From Elusimicrobiota bacterium (lineage in GTDB: Bacteria; Elusimicrobiota; Elusimicrobia; UBA1565; UBA9628): 64,000 nucleotides of DNA. The position numbers were made by a program, and so were the translations under genes. How positions within the stretch are numbered: position 1 is the first letter of the stretch; every line of letters begins with the position of its first letter. The notes under the pieces are model-generated. The model had not been told where the DNA came from and ran no database searches. It saw only the letters and a program-made list of their open reading frames with translations. The stretch lies in the NCBI GenBank assembly GCA_023249675.1, contig JAHFCE010000005.1, forward strand, positions 77,166 through 141,165, read 5' to 3'. Shown here in pieces: positions 59,101-64,000 of this stretch.

Positions 59101-59251
59101 CGCTCCGCCGCACCCCGAGGCGCCCGCGCGTTGGCTGAAGGCCTTCGGTCCGCGCGTGTCCTTTGTGCCTTCCTTCGAGGGCGACGCCGTGCGCCTGACA
59201 CTCGGCGAGCAAAGCGCGATCGAGGCCGTGCGCGCCTTCCTGAAAGCCTAG
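56186..59251 (+). CDS. mfd: Transcription-repair coupling factor Mfd
   Basis: 1021 residues, about 130 shorter than E. coli Mfd, mostly in the UvrB-like N-terminal part. The RNA-polymerase-interacting domain starts FVVHQDYGVARYQGLEPI near 352. The translocase has Walker A GDVGFGKTE (510-518), DEEHRFGV, LSATPIPRSLH, the TRG-like region and the C-terminal D7 domain. It removes stalled RNA polymerase and recruits UvrA. GTG start overlapping hemC by 4 nt, so the two are co-transcribed. Confidence 0.94.
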   Translation: MKKVVGAPGSGARAFLARRILQGKPPVGVEAPTGPLVFVLPDADAVEDIVGAVKALGLLFEGKTETVAIFGDDARERLASLELLRGGARLVLATPEGLRASAPGRADFSARTVRFRAGDRSPRDSAIDALVAAGYQRVEFVESPGEFAVRGAVLDFHALEPAVAYRVLYDEDRVASIRPFDPISQEPSAVQAQAIATPAEEPQLGSRVADWLTENALWLIGEGVAIEVPADVPSFGLGRGAATEAEENDFGARAVGPFGGDPKNAWAEMRRDAERAQTVVLFSLNHGEDARLQEILGEELPGVPVQFLIGPLREGFRRPQSEVSVFATSQIFERDWRGVGRWKRFAAKGAGSTRWRELKNGDFVVHQDYGVARYQGLEPISVPGHGPQDCVKLEYRGSDRLFVPLTEFDRVQKYAGAEGKRPRLSSLDTRTWEEVKKQVAEGVRDLAEELLRLQARRAAQPGHAFPSESQMEREFADGFPYEPTEDQARAISETLEDMMTPRPMDRLIVGDVGFGKTEVAMRAAFKCALGLKQCAVLAPTTVLADQHFRTFSRRMAGFPVRLAMMTRFQTKAEQKAVLKDLAEGKVDVVIGTSRLLQKDVRFHDIGLIVIDEEHRFGVSDKEKFKKIRENVDVLALSATPIPRSLHQSMTGLRQISLIQSAPSGRQPIVTRVGPWDERVISTAIADELARGGQVYYVHNRVRTMADTLKQIRELSGGARVAMVHGQMKGPDIEKAMWDLSQRKSDVLVASTIIESGLDIPSVNTLLVEDAQDFGLAQLYQLRGRIGREKSRAFCYLFHPSDAEMKDLPEDAVKRLDALKEFGALGAGIKLALRDLEIRGAGDLLGAKQHGFMNAVGADYYAQLLESEVSRLRGKRVEDDDRPVEVDLRLPAYIPQDYLPGEIERLKIYKRALRATPEEAEAILAELERLSGPPPVPVKNLFAMLTLRAEARRARVSEIAEKDGAVEIRWRADAPPHPEAPARWLKAFGPRVSFVPSFEGDAVRLTLGEQSAIEAVRAFLKA

Positions 59252-59275
59252 ACAAGACGCTCTTTCAGGGCCTGG

Positions 59276-59737
59276 TTATATCGGGTCCTTGGCGCCGATC
59301 CCCTTTAGGTCCAGACGGTCTTGTTCGCGGCCCGTCGCGAGCTTGTTCGCGATGAGACACTCCCGTGAAAGAAACGGGGCGGGCTGCTTGCCGACTTTGC
59401 CCATCACCCGGCTTGTCCAAGCTTGTTCCCACGTCACCCCCTTCATCGTCGTGATGATATCCACGCTGTTTGGATCGCGTCCAAGTTCGATGAGGGTTCT
59501 CTCTTTGATGCGGGCGGGGTCGACCACAACTCCGGCGAAGTCCTTGAGCGCCGTCGCGATCTTCAAGGCGTTCTCTGGAGCGAGGCTAATGGCGATGTCC
59601 ATGTCGGTCGTGGCCCGGATGTAGCCGTGATAGCCGACAGCGTAAGCCCCGATGATGACAAACTCGACGCCGCGAGCATTGAGACGCGCGATGAGTTCCT
59701 CGTAGTCGTCCAACGGTTCGACGTTAGACGGTGTCAT
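59276..59737 (-). CDS. Nucleotidyltransferase-fold protein
   Basis: 153 residues. GAYAVGYHGYIRATTDMDIA near residue 32 is the GxxA-xxxH-Gx-RxTxDxD pattern of minimal nucleotidyltransferases (AbiEii/MNT-like, 'DUF6036' type). Such proteins are often one half of toxin-antitoxin modules. It overlaps the small upstream gene by 14 nt. The partner is not a recognisable HEPN protein, so the pair may be a variant module; function inferred only from fold and layout. Confidence 0.75.
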   Translation of the reverse strand: MTPSNVEPLDDYEELIARLNARGVEFVIIGAYAVGYHGYIRATTDMDIAISLAPENALKIATALKDFAGVVVDPARIKERTLIELGRDPNSVDIITTMKGVTWEQAWTSRVMGKVGKQPAPFLSRECLIANKLATGREQDRLDLKGIGAKDPI

Positions 59738-59942
59738 GGACGATCTTCACGATCTTCTCGATGTGAGGGGAGCGGGGATGCTTGGGATTGAGGGAGATGA
59801 TGCGCCGGCTCAGCCGGCGCATCTCATCGATGCGTTCCTTCGGAGACAAAGCAAGGCAGCCGGCCCGATAATCGGCCGACTTCTTATCATCGCCAATATC
59901 TTCAAGCGGCGTGATCCTAACAACGCGAGCAATTTTTCCCAT
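59724..59942 (-). CDS. Small basic partner of the nucleotidyltransferase
   Basis: 72 residues, basic and helical, with LALSPKERIDEMRRLSRRI in the middle and a C-terminal HIEKIVKIVHDTV. Overlaps the next gene by 14 nt, hence translational coupling. No family recognised. It could be the antitoxin or a DNA-binding partner in a two-gene module. Confidence 0.65.
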   Translation of the reverse strand: MGKIARVVRITPLEDIGDDKKSADYRAGCLALSPKERIDEMRRLSRRIISLNPKHPRSPHIEKIVKIVHDTV

Positions 59943-60035
59943 ACTGATCCTCCGCTCTTGAGTGTAACATGCCGTCCCAGTGTCCGCAAGGCGAGTGGAG
60001 GCGTTTTTTCACCGTAAATGATAAGATGGGTCCGG

Positions 60036-60854
60036 ATGAAACGGGCCCATGTCGCCGTGCTCCTTGCCTTCTTTTTTGCCGCCTGCCGCGGCGAAAAAGA
60101 CCCGGTCATCGCGCGCGTGGGCAAGCTCAAAATCACCCAAAACGAGTTCCAGCGCAAGCTGGGCGAGGTGTCGCAGAGCTACCAGGAGTACGTGCTGTCT
60201 CCGAGCGGCCGCCGGCAGTTTCTCGACGTGCTGATCCGCGAAAAGCTCGTGTTGGCCGCCGCCCAGCAGTCCGAGGTGCCGCGATCCGCGGAATTTCGAG
60301 CGCAGCTTGAAAAGCTCCGCCAAGTGGAAGAAGAGCGCGTTCGCGAGGGCGGCGACTACCTGCTGACCTCGATGTGGATTGAGGACCTGCGCCGCCGCGG
60401 AGAGCTGAAGGTCGACGCGGGCGACGTGCGCGGCTATCTGAGCAAGCATCCCGTCGAAGTGGACATGCGCCACATCTTGCTCGGCACGCCCGAACGCGCC
60501 GCCGCGGTCGCCTCGCGCTTGCGCGCGGGGGCCAACTTCGCCAAGGTCGCCAAAGAGGAGTCGCTTGACGCCGCGACCGCCGCGGATGGAGGCAAGCTGC
60601 CAACCTCCCTGTACGGCGAGGTGATCCCCGAGCTCGAGGAAGTCGCCTTCCGCATGCGCGTCGGGGAGATCGGCGGTCCGCTCAAGAGCAAATTCGGCTA
60701 CCACGTTCTGCGCAAGGACGGCGAGAAGAAAGTTCCCCTCGCGGAGGGGCGGGCCCGCGTGGCGCGCCTGCTCGAGAAGCAGAAGCTGGACGCCCATCTG
60801 CAGTCGATTCAGGAAAAATTCCCGGTGGAGGTCGTGGATGAACAGTTCCGTTAA
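60036..60854 (+). CDS. Parvulin-type peptidyl-prolyl isomerase lipoprotein
   Basis: 272 residues. Lipobox FFAAC with Cys near residue 16. A SurA_N/PrsA-like helical region with KLKITQNEFQRKLGEV precedes a rotamase domain (about 145-235) marked by RHILLGTPERAA, EESLDAATAADGGKLP and FGYHVLRK. It would fold exported proteins in the periplasm. The ATG at 60036 is preferred; TAAGAT at 60022-60027 ends 8 nt before it. It overlaps the next PPIase gene by 17 nt. Confidence 0.88.
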   Translation: MKRAHVAVLLAFFFAACRGEKDPVIARVGKLKITQNEFQRKLGEVSQSYQEYVLSPSGRRQFLDVLIREKLVLAAAQQSEVPRSAEFRAQLEKLRQVEEERVREGGDYLLTSMWIEDLRRRGELKVDAGDVRGYLSKHPVEVDMRHILLGTPERAAAVASRLRAGANFAKVAKEESLDAATAADGGKLPTSLYGEVIPELEEVAFRMRVGEIGGPLKSKFGYHVLRKDGEKKVPLAEGRARVARLLEKQKLDAHLQSIQEKFPVEVVDEQFR

Positions 60855-61941
60855 GGTCTTGATCGCTGCAGCGCTTCTCGCGGCTTCCCAACCCGCCGCC
60901 GCCAAGCTCCTTGAGGACACCGTCGCCGTCGTCAACGGCACGCCGATCCTGCTGTCCGAGTATCAGAAGGAAGCCGGCACCGCCATGGACTACTGGAACA
61001 AGACCAATCCCGCCGCGATGGCCGATCCCGCCAATCTGCGCAAGCTTCGGGAGAGCACGCTCGAGCAGCTCATTGACCGAGAGCTCTTGGTTCAGGAAGG
61101 CGCGAAGATGAAGCTCAAGGTGCGTGAACGCGAGATCGATAACGCCGTCGACGAGATCAAGGCCCGTTTCAAGAAAGACGAGCAGGGCAACAATCTCTCC
61201 GAAGCCGAGGCCGAGGCCGCCTTCCAGAAGCAGCTCAAGGGCGAGGGCCTCGACTGGGGCAAGTTTCGCGAGCGGCTGTCTCGTCAGATTCTCGCGCGCA
61301 AGGTGATCGACGAGGGCGTGAAGGCCAAGATGGTCCCGCCGACCGAGGCGGAGACGCGCGCCTATTTCGGCAAGGTTCAGGCTTACATCGAGAGCAAGAG
61401 CACCGGCGCGCCCAAGGGCATGGACGAGGAAGAAGGCATGGCCTTGCGCGAGGTCGCCGGCCAGATCAAGGCCCTCAGCTCCGAACACGTGCGCGTCCAG
61501 CGCGTCCTCATCCGCCTCTCGCCCGGCGCCTCGGAAAACGAGAAGAAGCGCGCGCAGAAGACCGCGGCGGACGTCAAGAAGCGGCTCGACGCGGGCGATG
61601 ACTTCGCCAAGGTCGCCAAAGAAGACTCCGAGGACCCCGAGAGCGCGGCGCGCGGCGGAGATCTCGGCTACATCCTGCGCGGCGTGGCTCCGCCCGAGCT
61701 CGAGAAGGCGGCTTTCTCCCTCGGCGTGGGCGACACGAGCGGACCGATCTTCACCGAGTCGGGCTACAACATCATCCGCGTCACCGAGAAGCGCGCGGCG
61801 GAGAAGCCCGCGTACGAGAAGTTCAAAGACGAATTGACGAACTTCCTTGGCGGCGAGGGTTTCCAGAAGAAGGTCGAAGCCTTCGTGAAAGTCCTGCGCG
61901 ACAAGGCGGCCATTGAGCGCAACCTTCCCACGGCTCCCTAA
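60838..61941 (+). CDS. surA: SurA-like periplasmic peptidyl-prolyl isomerase
   Basis: 367 residues. Signal peptide to about residue 22 (cut after AAA), a SurA_N chaperone part starting LEDTVAVVNGTPILLSEYQ, a long helical section and one rotamase domain (about 220-320: VLIRLSPGASENEKKRA, EDSEDPESAARGGDLGYI, SGYNIIRVTEK). E. coli SurA has two rotamase domains; this has one. It chaperones outer-membrane proteins. Order surA-pdxA matches enterobacteria. Confidence 0.88.
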   Translation: MNSSVKVLIAAALLAASQPAAAKLLEDTVAVVNGTPILLSEYQKEAGTAMDYWNKTNPAAMADPANLRKLRESTLEQLIDRELLVQEGAKMKLKVREREIDNAVDEIKARFKKDEQGNNLSEAEAEAAFQKQLKGEGLDWGKFRERLSRQILARKVIDEGVKAKMVPPTEAETRAYFGKVQAYIESKSTGAPKGMDEEEGMALREVAGQIKALSSEHVRVQRVLIRLSPGASENEKKRAQKTAADVKKRLDAGDDFAKVAKEDSEDPESAARGGDLGYILRGVAPPELEKAAFSLGVGDTSGPIFTESGYNIIRVTEKRAAEKPAYEKFKDELTNFLGGEGFQKKVEAFVKVLRDKAAIERNLPTAP

Positions 61942-62848
61942 GATTCTCGCCTTCACCTGCGGCGACCCCGCGGGTGTGGGTCCCCGGGGCGCGCTGGCGT
62001 CTGTGCGCGCCGGGGCTCTGTCGGTCGGCGTGTCGCCCGTGCTCGTTGGGGAAGCCTCCGTTTGGCGGCGTGCCGGCTGGCGGTCTTCTGATGGGCCGAT
62101 TCGAGACACCGCCCTCGGTCTTGCCGCCCCGCGGTCCGGCCGTTCCACCGTCGACGGCGGGAAAATAGCGGCCGCGTCCTTCGAGGAGGCTTTGCGCCTC
62201 ATCGCTCGGGGCCTGGCCGGAGGCGTCGTCACCGCCCCGATTTCAAAGACGGCGTGGTCGCAGGCCGGCTATCCGTGGCGCGACCACACCGAGCGTCTCG
62301 CCGATTTTGCCGGGACGCCCGACGCGCAGATGGTCCTCGGCGTGCCGTCCCGGCGCCTATGGTGCGCGGTCGCCACGCGCCACATCCCTCTGAAGGAAGT
62401 ACCGCAGAGCCTGAATGCGCGCGCTGTGACCGCGTGCGCGCGGGCGCTCGACGCGGCCCTGCACCGCCTGGGTCTTAAGAAGCCCCGCCTCGCCTTGTGC
62501 GGCCTTAACCCGCACGCCGGAGAGGGGGGCCTGATCGGGACCGAGGAGCGCGCGCTCGCGCCGTTGGCGCGGCGTCTGAGACTTGACGGCCCGCTGCCCG
62601 CCGACTCCGCCTGGCGTCTGCACGCGGCGGGCGTCTACGACGGCCTCGTCTGTCTCTACCACGACCAGGCGCTGATCGCGCTCAAGGCCTTGGGGGGCCT
62701 GGCGGGCGTCAACTGGACCGTGGGGATTCCCTTCGTGCGGACCTCGCCCGCCCACGGCGTCGCCTACGACGCGGCGGCCGCGGGCCACTTCGATCCCGCG
62801 GCCGCCATCGAGTCGGCGCGCCTGGCGGCGCGCTTGCTCGCGGCCTAG
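61913..62848 (+). CDS. pdxA: 4-hydroxythreonine-4-phosphate dehydrogenase PdxA
   Basis: 311 residues. It starts at TTG 61913, overlapping surA by 29 nt. FTCGDPAGVGP near residue 14, VTAPISKTAWSQAGYPWRDH with metal-binding His, LCGLNPHAGEGG and LVCLYHDQALIALK are family motifs. It oxidises 4-phosphohydroxy-threonine for pyridoxal phosphate synthesis in the DXP-dependent route. No other pdx gene is in view. The enzyme is slightly shorter than E. coli PdxA (329). Confidence 0.92.
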   Translation: MSATFPRLPKILAFTCGDPAGVGPRGALASVRAGALSVGVSPVLVGEASVWRRAGWRSSDGPIRDTALGLAAPRSGRSTVDGGKIAAASFEEALRLIARGLAGGVVTAPISKTAWSQAGYPWRDHTERLADFAGTPDAQMVLGVPSRRLWCAVATRHIPLKEVPQSLNARAVTACARALDAALHRLGLKKPRLALCGLNPHAGEGGLIGTEERALAPLARRLRLDGPLPADSAWRLHAAGVYDGLVCLYHDQALIALKALGGLAGVNWTVGIPFVRTSPAHGVAYDAAAAGHFDPAAAIESARLAARLLAA

Positions 62849-63213
62849 AGGCCTTCGGCGATCTTTCGCGCCACCAGCTTGCGCTGATCCGCGGTCAGGT
62901 ACATCCCGTCGTAGTTCGCCTTCGGGATCGGCGTGCCGGGGTCTTTCTCAAGCTTGTGGATGAACGCGCGGGTCGCGATGAAGGCGAGCACGCCGTTCCT
63001 CTTCTTTTCCAGAGCCAGTGATTCGAGGCTGAAGGAGGCCGCGTCGCCTCGGAAAGTCGTGGTGATCGTGCCGTCCGCCTCGGCGGCGCGCACGGCCTCC
63101 GCGTCGGGATCGAGGCCGATCTTTCTGAGGAAGCTCTCCGCTTGAGGAGACAGGGCGAAGGATGGGGACGCGAGGGCCGCGGCGACGGCAAGGGCGACAA
63201 GAATGGTTTTCAT
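62845..63213 (-). CDS. Exported hypothetical protein
   Basis: 122 residues with signal peptide (KTILVALAVAAALASPSFA). The mature part begins LSPQAESFLRKIGLDP and has alternating short helices and strands ending in YLTADQRKLVARKIAEG. ATG at 63213 is preferred over 63258 for the signal peptide. Its 3' end overlaps the convergent pdxA stop by 4 nt. Unknown function. Confidence 0.65.
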   Translation of the reverse strand: MKTILVALAVAAALASPSFALSPQAESFLRKIGLDPDAEAVRAAEADGTITTTFRGDAASFSLESLALEKKRNGVLAFIATRAFIHKLEKDPGTPIPKANYDGMYLTADQRKLVARKIAEGL

Positions 63214-63251
63214 CACGCTCACCTCGGAGATCGCAGTATAGCCCCGCCTCC

Positions 63252-63281
63252 TTGACAAATCAAGAGGCCGAGGGCTACACT
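63252..63281 (+). promoter_or_regulatory. Full promoter with leaderless geometry
   Basis: TTGACA (63252-63257), an 18-nt spacer and TACACT (63276-63281), then 6 nt to the ATG at 63288. The best single example of the leaderless pattern in the window. Confidence 0.65.
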
Positions 63282-63287
63282 GCGCGC

Positions 63288-64000
63288 ATGAGGCCGATGG
63301 GAGCCTTGCTTGCAGCCGCCTTGCTCGCGCTCGCCGTCATGCCCGCGGCGGCCGATCCTCCCGGCAAGAAGAAACGAGTCCTGACCCCGGAGCAGGAATC
63401 GATTATCAGCGAGTGGACCACCGAGATCAGCCGCATCCCGAAGGAGTACTACGGCGATTTCGCGAAGCTCGATGAGTTCATTCGGACCAATCCCGATCCG
63501 GAATTCGCGAATCTTCACGCGAACCCGCAGTTCCAGAAGGCGATCGCGATTCTCGCCGGTCTCGGCGCGTCGCGCGGCGGCAACGGCGCGGGTCGGCGCG
63601 CTCAGTTCGAGGAGGGCTACTACCGGAATCTCGGGCGCAGCCTCGGCGATCAGCCGTGGCCGTACAACGAGAGCGGCCGGAGCGCCTATGCCCGCGGGGA
63701 CTACGCGGCCGCCCTGAGAGACTACGAGCAGGCGATCAAGCTTGACCCCGGCAATCAGGCCGCCTTGCTCGGCTACGGCCATTCGGCCAACGAACTCGGG
63801 GACTATCCGTTGGCCTCGTTGGCGGCGAGGCAGCTGCTTGCGCGGAACCCAGGCAACGCGGACGCGCTGGGTCTCTATCACTTCGCTCATGGCCGCGCTC
63901 CTGCGATCACGTTGCCCTCATCGATTTTCCCGGAGGAACCGGGCGAGCGCGACGAGGCGAAAGCGGCGGTGGGCGGCTACGCGGCCGCGTCCTCGACGCC
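63288..64000 (+). CDS. Exported TPR-repeat protein (partial)
   Basis: The frame runs from ATG 63288 to the right edge, 237 codons seen. Signal peptide ends near PAAAD (residue 23). A linker of about 100 residues, then tetratricopeptide repeats: NESGRSAYARGDYAAALRDY, IKLDPGNQAALLGYGHSA and LGDYPLASLAARQLL. Probably a periplasmic scaffold. The 3' end lies outside the window. Confidence 0.8.
   Translation, partial: MRPMGALLAAALLALAVMPAAADPPGKKKRVLTPEQESIISEWTTEISRIPKEYYGDFAKLDEFIRTNPDPEFANLHANPQFQKAIAILAGLGASRGGNGAGRRAQFEEGYYRNLGRSLGDQPWPYNESGRSAYARGDYAAALRDYEQAIKLDPGNQAALLGYGHSANELGDYPLASLAARQLLARNPGNADALGLYHFAHGRAPAITLPSSIFPEEPGERDEAKAAVGGYAAASST

Overview
The window is high-GC bacterial DNA with Gram-negative traits: Lgt-type lipoproteins, a DUF481 outer-membrane protein, SurA/parvulin foldases and a class A PBP. 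Ferredoxin-dependent KorAB next to SucCD suggests anaerobic or facultative metabolism. The mix (orphan FlbD, CHASE2 kinase, Ala/Pro-rich membrane proteins, one giant multidomain protein) would suit Elusimicrobiota or another deep-branching Gram-negative phylum. That placement is inference; no rRNA is present.

Layout. 1-2.8 kb (minus): a DCC1/lipase-maturation-factor fusion cut by the left edge, an RhlE-type helicase, and the 3' stub of a broken gene that still has its terminator. 2.9-12.1 kb (plus): an assembly-platform cluster (MscS channel, receiver protein, GspE/PilB ATPase, GspF/PilC, three minor prepilins), then DUF481, a second MscS and MscL. 12.3-32.6 kb: a tRNA-Asp integration hotspot. 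A 17.8-kb element (14825-32606) lies between two identical 147-bp copies of the tRNA 3' part, its terminator and the integrase upstream region. It carries a 4552-residue midasin-like protein, a MerR-like regulator, an excisionase-like gene, an Abi_2 protein and a tyrosine integrase. To its left is the decayed remnant of a sister element with the same order: excisionase-like gene, cargo (here an AAA+ ATPase), integrase stub, tRNA stub.

32.7-64 kb is ordinary chromosome: tRNA-Val, BioY, a CHASE2 kinase/PP2C phosphatase/FHA cassette, korAB-sucCD behind an FNR-like box, a coiled-coil protein with FlbD, cysteine desulfurase-mnmA (tRNA thiolation), a GlpD-like enzyme, PBP1A, alanine racemase, hemC-mfd, a nucleotidyltransferase pair, two foldases with pdxA, and a TPR protein cut by the right edge.

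The main discovery candidate is the giant protein. It has six AAA-like modules in one chain (P-loops degenerate in 1, 3, 5 and canonical in 2, 4, 6), four seven-bladed WD-type propellers between modules 3 and 4, then a transglutaminase-like Cys-His-Asp domain and a VWA domain with a full MIDAS. This resembles eukaryotic midasin but sits on a bacterial mobile element beside Abi and AAA+ cargo. A second general signal is that many genes have a -10 box 5-8 nt before the start codon, which implies leaderless mRNAs.
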